Positions 44,903 through 52,901 of a stretch of DNA of 64,000 nucleotides are shown here, piece by piece. The DNA is from Salinibacterium sp. ZJ450 (GTDB lineage: Bacteria; Actinomycetota; Actinomycetes; Actinomycetales; Microbacteriaceae): contig NZ_CP061771.1 of the NCBI RefSeq assembly GCF_011751885.2, positions 3,534,001-3,598,000 of the forward strand. Reading direction: 5' to 3'. Both the position numbers and the translations under genes were made by a program. Each line of letters starts with the position of its first letter. The stretch's first letter is position 1. Below the pieces are notes generated by a model that did not search any database, was not told the origin of the DNA, and was given only the letters and a program-made list of their open reading frames with translations.

Positions 44903-44930
44903 ATCCTATTCAACATGTCGAATACGTCAA
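44903..44930 (-). promoter_or_regulatory. Operon promoter with GntR operator
   Basis: On the minus strand TTGACG (44930-44925), a 16-bp spacer and TAGGAT (44908-44903) form the promoter. The 16-bp palindrome ATTCAACATGTCGAAT (44908-44923, plus-strand reading) fills the spacer. A near-identical site lies in front of the GntR gene. Confidence 0.75.
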
Positions 44931-45010
44931 ATCGATTTCGACAGATTGTCGGATGCCGGTTCAGCTCAGGACGTGCGGATACCGTCAGTCCACGACCCTG
45001 CGGATGCCGG

Positions 45011-45754
45011 TTAATTCAGGGTGTCGCTCATGCGTTCTGCGTATGGCGCATGCCGCTCGGCGGCGATGCGAGCACGCCCGGGGCTGCCCGACGCGATCGC
45101 GTCGACCAGTTCGCGGTGCAGTGCCCAGTTCTCTTGCCACGATTCATGGAATTGTGGGTCGGGCGCCACGTGTTTCAGCGACTGGCGGGCGGTGTCCAGC
45201 AGGGAGATGTAGATGGTGCGGAGCATTTCGTTGCTCGACATCTTGGCGATCTCCTCGTGCAGCTGCCAGTTCTGGCGCAGGTATTCGGCCGGGTCATCGC
45301 GTAGCTGGCCCATCCTGGTGACGATTCTCTCCAGCAGCGCCAATCCCTCACGATCCGCCTGAATGGCGGCATGCGCGGCCAGCGGGATCTCCAGCGCGTT
45401 CCGGATCTCCAGCCCGTCGGCCACCGGCAGGGAGTTGCTGTCCAGGTCGAGAATCAGGTGACTGAGCCGAAGGTGCGCCGACGGCTGCGCCACAAAGATG
45501 CCACCCTGCGGCCCCGGGCGGGTCTCCACCAGTCCGCGACTCTCCAGCAGTCGGATGGCCTCGTTGAGCGTGGATGCCGCGACACCGAACTGCTCGCGCA
45601 GGTCGGACTTGCGCCCCAGTCGGGATCCCGGCGCCAGCTGCTGCCGGGTGATCATCTCGCTGACCTGATGCGCCACGGACTCGGACCGCGAGACGCGGTC
45701 GTCCTGTAGGCGCTCGAAGGTGACGCCGCTGTCGACGTCGGGCTGCTCAATCAT
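45011..45754 (-). CDS. GntR-family (FadR subgroup) regulator
   Basis: The protein is 247 residues. The N-terminal winged helix spans LAPGSRLGRKSDLREQFGVAASTLNEAIRLLESRGLVETR. The C-terminal FCD ligand domain has metal-type His residues in WQLHEEIAKM and ERHAPYA. It lies 160 bp upstream of the hydratase operon in the same direction. ATG 45754 has TACGAT exactly 6 nt upstream, so the gene is probably leaderless; the TTG two codons earlier is less likely. Confidence 0.9.
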   Translation of the reverse strand: MIEQPDVDSGVTFERLQDDRVSRSESVAHQVSEMITRQQLAPGSRLGRKSDLREQFGVAASTLNEAIRLLESRGLVETRPGPQGGIFVAQPSAHLRLSHLILDLDSNSLPVADGLEIRNALEIPLAAHAAIQADREGLALLERIVTRMGQLRDDPAEYLRQNWQLHEEIAKMSSNEMLRTIYISLLDTARQSLKHVAPDPQFHESWQENWALHRELVDAIASGSPGRARIAAERHAPYAERMSDTLN

Positions 45755-45760
45755 TCCCAA

Positions 45761-45790
45761 ATCGTACTATTGAACATGCTGAATTGGAAG
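45761..45790 (-). promoter_or_regulatory. GntR gene promoter with matching operator
   Basis: TTCCAA (-35), a 17-bp spacer and TACGAT (45766-45761) precede the ATG by 6 nt. The palindrome ATTGAACATGCTGAAT (45769-45784) lies in the spacer, in the same place as in the operon promoter. This supports autoregulation. Confidence 0.7.
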
Positions 45791-45838
45791 AGTTTGCCGG
45801 CGTGGATTGGTCCAGATCACCTCTATTGAGTCGCCGCC

Positions 45839-47166
45839 GTCGGGTTTGAGCCACCCTGTCGGGTTTGAGCCAGGGCAATGTCAAGTGGTGGTTGCAACTG
45901 TGTCGATCAGGCTGCCTGGAGGAACTGGGCGAGGGCCTGCGCGGGGGTGCGGTAGTCCAGGGTCGGCCGGGGCCGCTTGTTCAGGGTGTCCTGAACCTTG
46001 CGCAGGTCGGCCGCCGTGTGAGTCGAGAGGTCGCTGCCCTTCTCGAACCAGAACCGGAGCAGCCGGTTGGTGTTCTCGTTGCTGCCCCGCTGCCAGGGCG
46101 AGTGCGGGTCGCAGAAGTACAACCGGGTGTTCAGCTCGAGTTGGATGCGTTCGTAGTCGGCCAGCTCGGTTCCCCGGTCCCAGGTGACCGACCGGCGCAG
46201 ATGCTCGGGCAGGTGCCGCATCTGTTCGATCATCGCGTCGGCGACCTCCGGGGCGGTGTGTCGACCGGGCAGGTGCAGCAGGATCACGAACCGGCTGGCG
46301 CGTTCCACCAGGGTGCCGATCGCCGACCGGTTCCCTCCACCTATGATCAGGTCGCCCTCCCAGTGCCCCGGGACGGCGCGGTCGGCGGCCTCGGCCGGCC
46401 GCTGACTGATGGTGAACGCCTCCCGATACGGGTTCTTCGGGTTAGCCCGGCTCGACCGGGAGACCCGGGATCGCCGTTTCAGGCTGAGCTGCTGGTTCAG
46501 ATCCGCCCGCAGATTCCCACGCGTCTGCACATATAGCGCCTGGTAGATCGTCTCGTGACTCACCCGGCTAGTCTGATCCCTCCCGGCCGTGCGGCGGAGC
46601 ATGTCCGCGATCAGTCGCGGGCTCCAGCCCTGGTCCATCCAGGCCGCAATCCGGCGACACAGCAGCTCGTTCACCGCGAGCTTGAACGGTTTCGGACGAG
46701 CTCGCCGAGATCCCGCGAGCCGGTCGGCGATCCGCGCCCGATAGACCCCGTCCGGGCCGCGGTTGCGGCTGATCTCACGGGAGACCACGGACTTGTCCCG
46801 GTCGATCAGCGCCCCGATCTGCGACAGGGGCAACCGCTGACCCAGCCCCGCCTGGATCACGGCGCGATCCTCCGAGCTCAGAGAGCGCCCGGACTTCTCC
46901 CGCGGCGGCGGCACCGGTTCGGCCATCCCACCGTGCGGGCCCATCCGCAAAGGTGTCATCGGCCCAGATTGCGCCCACCACCGTCTCACGGCGCCCCGCG
47001 ACGCGCCCACCGCAGCACTCGCGGCATTCATCGACGACCCTGCGGCCATCAACTCGAAGAACCGTTCTCGCTCCGCCGGCCCGAACTTCGGCTTCATCGC
47101 AACACCCTTCCGCAGCGTTGCAACGACCATATGAATCTGCCCAGAGCGCGGTGGCTCAAACCCGAC
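45839..47166. mobile_element. IS30-family insertion sequence
   Basis: The element is about 1.33 kb. Terminal inverted repeats begin GTCGGGTTTGAGCCACC on the left (45839) and end as its complement on the right (47150-47166). The left end is tandemly repeated: the motif GTCGGGTTTGAGCCA recurs at 45858, and only this second copy continues with sequence like the right end. No clear target duplication is visible. The right end lies 17 bp from the stop of the next gene. Confidence 0.88.
45907..47097 (-). CDS. IS30-family transposase
   Basis: The protein is 396 residues. An N-terminal helix-turn-helix (SSEDRAVIQAGLGQRLPLSQIGALIDRDKSVVSREISRN) is followed by a DDE integrase core: Asp in GHWEGDLIIGGG, Asp in VTWDRGTELADY and Glu in DPHSPWQRGSNENTNRLLR. 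The ATG at 47097 has GGAAGGG with good spacing; the longer frame upstream runs out of the element. It appears intact. Confidence 0.95.
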   Translation of the reverse strand: MKPKFGPAERERFFELMAAGSSMNAASAAVGASRGAVRRWWAQSGPMTPLRMGPHGGMAEPVPPPREKSGRSLSSEDRAVIQAGLGQRLPLSQIGALIDRDKSVVSREISRNRGPDGVYRARIADRLAGSRRARPKPFKLAVNELLCRRIAAWMDQGWSPRLIADMLRRTAGRDQTSRVSHETIYQALYVQTRGNLRADLNQQLSLKRRSRVSRSSRANPKNPYREAFTISQRPAEAADRAVPGHWEGDLIIGGGNRSAIGTLVERASRFVILLHLPGRHTAPEVADAMIEQMRHLPEHLRRSVTWDRGTELADYERIQLELNTRLYFCDPHSPWQRGSNENTNRLLRFWFEKGSDLSTHTAADLRKVQDTLNKRPRPTLDYRTPAQALAQFLQAA

Positions 47167-47182
47167 GAAGTGGATCAGATGC

Positions 47183-48571
47183 TCAACTGTGGGTGGGGGC
47201 GCTCGTCGTGACCTTGTACTGTGCACCGCGGTGCTCGGGCGGCAGGCTGGCGCCGCGACCGTGCAGCTTGTGGCGCAGTGTGCCCTCCTCGTACTCCGTT
47301 GGGTAAACGCCCCGTCGCTGCAGCTCGGGAACCACGAAGCGCACGACATCCTCGAAGGTGCCGGGGGTGATCGCGTAGGAGAGGTTGAAGCCGTCGACAT
47401 CCGTCGCCTCCACCCACTCCTGCAGTTGGTCTGCGACCTCGCTCGGCGACCCGACGATCACCGGCGCGTAGCCGCCGACCTTGGAGTATTCGGCTATGTC
47501 CCCCACGCTCCACTCGCGGCCTTCGTTCGCTTCCTGCTGGAATGAGGCGACGGTGGACTGGATCGCGTTGCTCTTCACGTCACCGACGGGGTCGGCGAGG
47601 TCGTATTTGGAGAGGTCGACCCCCATCCAGCCCGACGTCAGCACCAGCGCAGCTTCCGGGCTGGCGTACTCGAGCAGCTTCTCGTACTTGGCTCGCGCCT
47701 TCTCGCTGGTCTCATCGACCACGATGGTCAACATCGCGTAGATCCGTGCGGCGTTGCGGTCACGGCCGGCCGCCTCGAGTCCGGCGCGGATCTTCGCCAC
47801 CTGCGCGGCGAGGGTCTGCCGCGAGGGCGCCCCGATGAAGATCGCCTCGGCGTTCTCGCCGGCGAACGCAACGCCGCGGGCGGAGGCGCCGGCCTGGAAG
47901 ATCACCGGGGTGCGCTGCGGCGACGGCTCGGAGATGTGAATGCCGGGGACCTTGAAGTGTGTGCCCTCGTGGTTGATCGGATGCACCTTGGACGGGTCGG
48001 TGAACACGCCGCTCTCGCGGTCGCGCACCACCGCGTCGTCCTCCCAGGAGCCTTCCCACAGCTTGTAGAGCACCTCGAGGTACTCGTCGGCGTAGTCGTA
48101 GCGGGCATCGTGCTCAAGCTGGTCGTCGTTGCCCATGTTGCGTGCGGCCGACGGCAGGTATCCGGTGACGACGTTCCAGCCGATCCGGCCCTTGGTCAGG
48201 TGGTCGAGGGTGGTCATCCGCCTGGCGAACGGGTACGGGTGCTCGTACGCGGTTCCGGCGGTGACCCCGAAGCCGAGGTGCTCGGTGACGGCGGCCATCG
48301 CAGAGACCACCATCAGCGGATCGGTCACCGGAACCTGCGCGGCGTGCCGGATCGCGGCATCCGCGCTGTCACCGTAGACGTCGTAGGTGCCGAGCACGTC
48401 GGCGATGAAGATCCCGTCGAACCGGCCGCGCTCCAGCGTCTTCGCCAGCTCGGTCCAGTACGAAATGTCGGTGTACCGGTACGCCTGATCGTCGGGGTGC
48501 CGCCAGAGTCCGGCGGAGATGTGCCCCACACAGCTCATATCGAACGCGTTGAAACGGATGCGTCGTGCCAT
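47183..48571 (-). CDS. NtaA/SnaA/DszA-family FMN-dependent monooxygenase
   Basis: The protein is 462 residues with a luciferase-like barrel. RIRFNAFDMSCVGHISAGLWRHPDD, FDGIFIADVLGTYDVYG, RRMTTLDHLTKGRIGWNVVTGYLPSAARNMG and PVIFQAGASARGVAFA are the group's landmarks. These two-component enzymes use reduced FMN and O2 to attack sulfones, chelates or heterocycles. No flavin reductase is seen nearby. It is divergent from a DszC-like gene; the stop lies 17 bp from the IS30 end. Confidence 0.9.
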   Translation of the reverse strand: MARRIRFNAFDMSCVGHISAGLWRHPDDQAYRYTDISYWTELAKTLERGRFDGIFIADVLGTYDVYGDSADAAIRHAAQVPVTDPLMVVSAMAAVTEHLGFGVTAGTAYEHPYPFARRMTTLDHLTKGRIGWNVVTGYLPSAARNMGNDDQLEHDARYDYADEYLEVLYKLWEGSWEDDAVVRDRESGVFTDPSKVHPINHEGTHFKVPGIHISEPSPQRTPVIFQAGASARGVAFAGENAEAIFIGAPSRQTLAAQVAKIRAGLEAAGRDRNAARIYAMLTIVVDETSEKARAKYEKLLEYASPEAALVLTSGWMGVDLSKYDLADPVGDVKSNAIQSTVASFQQEANEGREWSVGDIAEYSKVGGYAPVIVGSPSEVADQLQEWVEATDVDGFNLSYAITPGTFEDVVRFVVPELQRRGVYPTEYEEGTLRHKLHGRGASLPPEHRGAQYKVTTSAPTHS

Positions 48572-48649
48572 GGTGTGCGCCTTTCTAGCCTGCCGAAACT
48601 GATCCGGCCCGGATATCTCCGGTTCGAGCATGCACCGACCGGATCGCGG

Positions 48650-48664
48650 GTTACCCCGTGTTAC
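48650..48664. promoter_or_regulatory. GTTAC direct repeat in the monooxygenase intergenic region
   Basis: GTTAC occurs at 48650-48654 and 48660-48664, a 10-bp step. It lies in the divergent region between the two flavoenzyme genes. The same spacing occurs at 51224-51238. No adjacent regulator is known. Confidence 0.4.
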
Positions 48665-48748
48665 GGGTCGTCTTGGCGAGCACGCTGCGCGGCCAGAGCA
48701 TGGAGGGGGCTGCATCCCGGCAGTCGCCTGCCCCAAGGAAGCGGTCTC

Positions 48749-49975
48749 ATGAGCACCACCACCCCGTTCGTTCGCACCCCATGGCGCGGTCACGCCGACC
48801 AGTCCGAGCTCGACCGTTGGCTGCCGGTGGCGGAGACGGTGCGCGAACGGCTCGCCGCCGGCGCCCTCGAGCGGGACCGGGCCTCGGCGCGGCCGGCGGC
48901 AGAACTTGACGTGCTGCGCGAGGCTGGCCTTGACGGGCTGCTTGTGCCGATCGAGTTCGGCGGCCACGGCGCACACTGGGAGACGGCCTTCGCGATCACC
49001 CGCATCCTGGCGCGGGCCGACGCCTCGGTCGCGCAGATCCTCGGCTACCACTACCTCAACCAGGCGTGCATCACGTTCTACTGCCCAAGCGGCGAGCAGC
49101 AGGCCGACTGGTACCGGCGCACCAGCGAGGGGCGGTGGTTCTGGAGCGACTCGTTCAACCCGGTAAGCCCGGATCTCAGCGTGGTCGCCGAGGGCGAGAA
49201 CTACCGGCTCAACGGGCTGAAGCGGTTCGCCACCGGCGCATCGGTCGCCGACAAGATCATCACCGGCGGCATCGCGCAGGGCGGCTGGCATGACGGACAG
49301 CTGCTGATCTTCGCCGTCGACGGGCAGCGTGAGGGTGTTGAGCATCTCGACGACTGGGATCACCTCGGCCAGCGCGCGTCGGCCAGCGGCTCGGTGCGCT
49401 ACTCCAACGTGCTGATCACGCCGGACGATGTGATCGGTGTCGACCTGGAGGAACCGTTCTCGACCGTGGTCACCCCCGGCGTGCAGCTGCTGTTCGGCAA
49501 CGTCTACCTCGGCATCGCCGAGGGTGCCCTCGCCCAGGCGAGGGAACTCACCCTGGCGCGCAAGAACTCGTGGTTCCTCAGCACTGTCGACCGCTACTCG
49601 GACGACCCGTTCGTGCACCGGGTGTTCGGAGAGCTGGTCTCCCGCACCGCCGCCGTCGAGGCGCTGGCCGACAAGCTGGGCCGCCGCTTCGACACGGCCG
49701 CGGCGCTCGGCGCTGATACCACCGCGGCAGACCGCGCAGAGCTGGAGATCGCGATCGCGCAGCTGAAGGTGGTGTCCACCGAGGTGGGTCTCGACGTGGC
49801 ATCCCGCGTGTTCGAGGTGACCGGGGCCAGCTCCACCAGTTCCGCGAACGGGCTGGACATCTACTGGCGCAACCTCCGCACCCACAGCCTGCACGATCCG
49901 GTGGACTACAAGAAGTCTGAGGTCGGGGCGAACTACCTGACCGGCGCCGTGGCACCGATCTCGCTGTACACCTGA
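48749..49975 (+). CDS. DszC-like (acyl-CoA dehydrogenase-fold) flavin monooxygenase
   Basis: The protein is 408 residues. The acyl-CoA dehydrogenase fold is seen in LREAGLDGLLVPIEFGGHGAHWETAFAITRILARADASVAQILGYHY, FWSDSFNPVSPDL and a C-terminal helical bundle ending NLRTHSLHDPVDYKKSEVG. The RTHSLHDP pattern is typical of DszC/SfnB-like oxygenases rather than true dehydrogenases. It likely needs reduced flavin. AAGGAAG precedes the ATG. Confidence 0.86.
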   Translation: MSTTTPFVRTPWRGHADQSELDRWLPVAETVRERLAAGALERDRASARPAAELDVLREAGLDGLLVPIEFGGHGAHWETAFAITRILARADASVAQILGYHYLNQACITFYCPSGEQQADWYRRTSEGRWFWSDSFNPVSPDLSVVAEGENYRLNGLKRFATGASVADKIITGGIAQGGWHDGQLLIFAVDGQREGVEHLDDWDHLGQRASASGSVRYSNVLITPDDVIGVDLEEPFSTVVTPGVQLLFGNVYLGIAEGALAQARELTLARKNSWFLSTVDRYSDDPFVHRVFGELVSRTAAVEALADKLGRRFDTAAALGADTTAADRAELEIAIAQLKVVSTEVGLDVASRVFEVTGASSTSSANGLDIYWRNLRTHSLHDPVDYKKSEVGANYLTGAVAPISLYT

Positions 49976-49979
49976 TCCG

Positions 49980-51182
49980 ATGAGTGCTACTTTCGACGCC
50001 CTCGCGCAGAAGTACCGTCCCGTTTTCGCCCGCATCGCCGACGGCGCCCTCGCCCGGGAGCAGGACCGCGTGCTGCCCACCGAGCAGGTTGGCTGGCTGA
50101 AGGACGTCGGGTTCACCGGCATCCGTGTTCCCGCCGAATTCGGCGGTGACGGCGCGAGCCTGGTCGACCTGTTCCGGCTGCTGATCGAACTCGCCGCCGC
50201 CGACCCGCACGTGCCGCAGGCGTTCCGCGGCCACCTGGCGTTCGTCGAAGACCGCCTGGTCGCGCCCGGTTCTGCGGAACGCGACGAGTGGCTGCACCGC
50301 TTCGCCGGCGGCGAGATGGTGGGCAACGCGGTGACCGAGATCGGATCGGTCGCCCTCGGCGACACCACGACCCGGCTCAGCAGCGCTGAGGGCGACGGCT
50401 GGCTGCTCAGCGGGCGCAAGTACTACACGACCGGCAGCATCTTCGCCGAGTGGATCGACGCCACCGCGCTGCTGCCCGACGGCACCGAGGTTGCCGCGCT
50501 GGTGAGCACCGCCGGTGGCCGGGTCACCGTGTCGGATGACTGGAACGGCTTTGGCCAGCGGCTCACTGGCAGCGGCACCGCGATCTTCGAGCAGGCGCCG
50601 GTACGGGCCGAGCACGTCTATCCGTTCAGCCGCCGGTTCTGGTATCAGACCGCGCTGTACCAGCTGGTGCTGGTCGCCGTGCAGGCCGGCATTGCGCGGG
50701 CGAGCGCCCGCGACGCGGTGACGCAGCTGTCCACCCGCGCCCGCGCGTTCAGCCACGGCAACTCGGCCGAGAGCCGACACGACCCGCAACTGCTGGAATC
50801 GGTCGGACGGGTGGATGCCGCGGCGTACGCGGCGGAAGCGGTGGTCCTGCGGGCCGCGGCCAGCCTGCAGGCGGCCTATGACGCCCGCGACGGTTCGGAG
50901 ACGGAGCGCGCAACACTCAAACGTGACGCGGAACTGGACACCGCCCGCGCGCAGGTCATCGCCGGTGACCTCGCGCAGCAGGCGGCGACCCGGCTGTTCG
51001 ACGCCCTCGGGGCCTCGGCCACCGCCGCCCCGTTGCAGCTCGACCGGCACTGGCGGAATGCCCGCACGGTCAGCTCGCACAACCCCGCCCTGTTCAAGGC
51101 GCGGGTGATCGGTGACGCCCTGGTGAACGACGCCGAGCCGCCGTACGAGTGGTACGTGGGCGTGCCGAAAAAGGTGGACTGA
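49980..51182 (+). CDS. Second DszC-like flavin monooxygenase
   Basis: The protein is 400 residues and related to the product of the preceding gene. It shows VGFTGIRVPAEFGGDGASLVDLFRLLIELAAADPHVPQAFRGH, GNAVTEIGS, a conserved KYYTTGS, and a C-terminal RHWRNARTVSSHNPALFKARVIGD. It begins 4 nt after the previous stop, so they are one operon. Two paralogues next to a DszA-type enzyme suggest successive attacks on one substrate. Confidence 0.86.
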   Translation: MSATFDALAQKYRPVFARIADGALAREQDRVLPTEQVGWLKDVGFTGIRVPAEFGGDGASLVDLFRLLIELAAADPHVPQAFRGHLAFVEDRLVAPGSAERDEWLHRFAGGEMVGNAVTEIGSVALGDTTTRLSSAEGDGWLLSGRKYYTTGSIFAEWIDATALLPDGTEVAALVSTAGGRVTVSDDWNGFGQRLTGSGTAIFEQAPVRAEHVYPFSRRFWYQTALYQLVLVAVQAGIARASARDAVTQLSTRARAFSHGNSAESRHDPQLLESVGRVDAAAYAAEAVVLRAAASLQAAYDARDGSETERATLKRDAELDTARAQVIAGDLAQQAATRLFDALGASATAAPLQLDRHWRNARTVSSHNPALFKARVIGDALVNDAEPPYEWYVGVPKKVD

Positions 51183-51214
51183 CCGGGTTTCCACAATGCC
51201 TCTGTCACACGGCG

Positions 51215-51246
51215 AAACATGCGGTAACGGCGGGTAACCGATGTTT
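51215..51246. promoter_or_regulatory. GTAAC direct repeat inside an AAACAT/ATGTTT inverted repeat
   Basis: GTAAC lies at 51224-51228 and 51234-51238 (10-bp step), flanked by AAACAT (51215-51220) and ATGTTT (51241-51246). It is upstream of the permease gene, in the same relative orientation as the site upstream of the DszA-like gene. Confidence 0.45.
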
Positions 51247-51305
51247 GCCGCGGGGCGGCGGGAGCCCCACAGTTGCTACACCTCATTCCTCCCGATTGGA
51301 TCCCC

Positions 51306-52742
51306 ATGTCAGACACCGCCCAGGTCGAGGCGCCGCCGCAGTCGGCGACCCATCGCCGCCTACGCGGCTCGCTCGGAGTCGCCAGCATTGTCTTCATCGT
51401 CGTCGCCGCGGCCTCACCGTTGGGCGTCATCGGCGGCCCCGTGCCGCTCGGCATCGCGTTCGGCAACGGCGCCGGCTTCCCGTTCATCTTCGTGGTGGTC
51501 ACGGCGGTGCTGCTGTTGTTCGCCGTCGGGTTCACCAACGCCACGCCGTTCGTGAAGTCGGCCGGCGCTTTCTTCGCCTACGTCGAGAAGGGCCTCGGCC
51601 GCGGGCCGGGCTTCGGCGCCGCGTTCGCCGCGCTGCTGTCTTACCTGGCCCTTGAGGCCGGCGTCTATGGCCTGATCGGCCCCGGCGCCAATGCCCTGCT
51701 GCAGTCGTATGGCCTGCCCGACATCCCGTGGTGGCTGTACGCGGCCGTCGCGTTCGTGGTGGTCACCGCGCTCGGCTACTTCAACATCGCGCTGTCCGGC
51801 CGCGTGCTCGGCGTGCTGCTGATCGCCGAGGTGGCGATCGTGCTGGTGCTCGACGCGGTCGTCGTCTTCTCCGGCGGCGGGCCGGAGGGGTACTCGTCCG
51901 GCATCCTCTCGCCGACCGACATCGTCTCGGGAGCGCCCGGCTTCGCCATCCTGTTCGCCATCCTCAGCTTCGTCGGCTTCGAGGCCACCGCGGTGTTCCG
52001 CGACGAGGCGCGCGACCCGCAGCGCACCATCCCGAAGGCGACGTACATCTCGCTCATCCTGATCGGTGTCTTCTACACGCTGTCCAGCTGGGTGCTGATC
52101 TCCGCCAATGGCGAGAGCACCATCGTTCAGAACGCCACGGACAACGCCGGTAGCATTCTCGCCACCACCACCGAGCAGTACCTCGGCGTCGTCGGCGGCC
52201 ACATCATCCAGGTGCTGTTCGTGACCAGCCTGTTCGCCTGCATCCTGTCGTTCCACAACATCGGATCCCGCTACGTCTACACGCTCGCCGACCGCGGCGC
52301 GCTGCACCGCTCGCTCGGCCAGCCGCACGCCCGGCACGGCTCGCCCGCGCTGGCCTCGATCGCGACCTCGGCCGTGGTGGCCGTGCTGGTCGCCATCGCG
52401 GTGCTGCTCCACCTCGACCCGATCACGCAGCTGTACACCTGGCTCGGCGGGATCTCGGCGGTGGGCATCATGCTGCTGTTGGTGCTGACCAGCGCCTCGG
52501 TGCTGATCATCTTCCGCCGCAACGACCACGGACTCGGCCGGTGGAAGACGCTGGTCGCCCCGGGCCTCGGCCTGGTCGGCCTGCTCGGCTTCACGGTGAT
52601 CGTGTTCCAGAACCTGCCCGTGCTCGTCGCCGAGGAATCCTACGGGCCGTTCTCGTTCGGCATCATCGCGCTGTTCGTGATCGCGTTCGCGCTCGGCCCG
52701 ATCGTGGCGGCGCGCCGCCGCATCCCCACCGCGGCGGAGTAG
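51306..52742 (+). CDS. APC-superfamily amino acid/amine permease
   Basis: The protein is 478 residues with about twelve membrane helices. SLGVASIVFIVVAAASPLGVIGGPVPLGIAFGNG and SFVGFEATAVFRDEARDPQRTIPKATYISLILIG are the APC landmarks. It probably imports an amino acid, amine or related compound. It may serve the monooxygenase group next door. ATG 51306 is chosen over 51273, which would add a poorly conserved stub. Confidence 0.88.
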   Translation: MSDTAQVEAPPQSATHRRLRGSLGVASIVFIVVAAASPLGVIGGPVPLGIAFGNGAGFPFIFVVVTAVLLLFAVGFTNATPFVKSAGAFFAYVEKGLGRGPGFGAAFAALLSYLALEAGVYGLIGPGANALLQSYGLPDIPWWLYAAVAFVVVTALGYFNIALSGRVLGVLLIAEVAIVLVLDAVVVFSGGGPEGYSSGILSPTDIVSGAPGFAILFAILSFVGFEATAVFRDEARDPQRTIPKATYISLILIGVFYTLSSWVLISANGESTIVQNATDNAGSILATTTEQYLGVVGGHIIQVLFVTSLFACILSFHNIGSRYVYTLADRGALHRSLGQPHARHGSPALASIATSAVVAVLVAIAVLLHLDPITQLYTWLGGISAVGIMLLLVLTSASVLIIFRRNDHGLGRWKTLVAPGLGLVGLLGFTVIVFQNLPVLVAEESYGPFSFGIIALFVIAFALGPIVAARRRIPTAAE

Positions 52743-52768
52743 CACCCGCCCCACCCGCATGCGACGAA

Positions 52769-52805
52769 GAAAACGTGCGCGTCCCGTTCGGGCGCGCACG
52801 TTTTC
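52769..52805 (+). terminator. Terminator after the APC permease
   Basis: A perfect 13-bp stem GAAAACGTGCGCG/CGCGCACGTTTTC (52769-52781 with 52793-52805) has an 11-nt loop. T-rich end on the right arm. Confidence 0.85.
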
Positions 52806-52901
52806 TCGTCTGGGGACAACCAAACGCTACGAATCCCCGCCTAGGCTCAGGAACAGGGGCAGAACGCCCCGCGGTCACGACAGACGACGGGAGGTTGGAC
52901 C

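Noticed and set aside
45839-47166. A composite transposon carrying the catabolic genes
   Set aside because: Only one IS copy is in the window, so a composite element cannot be claimed.
48600-48748. A SAM-type riboswitch upstream of the DszC-like genes
   Set aside because: I compared it by eye with SAM-I and SAM-IV cores; the conserved strings are not present.
47183-50419. A 1078-codon minus-strand open frame
   Set aside because: Only the last 462 codons are the DszA-like gene; the extension runs opposite the DszC-like genes without any motif. The true ATG is at 48571.
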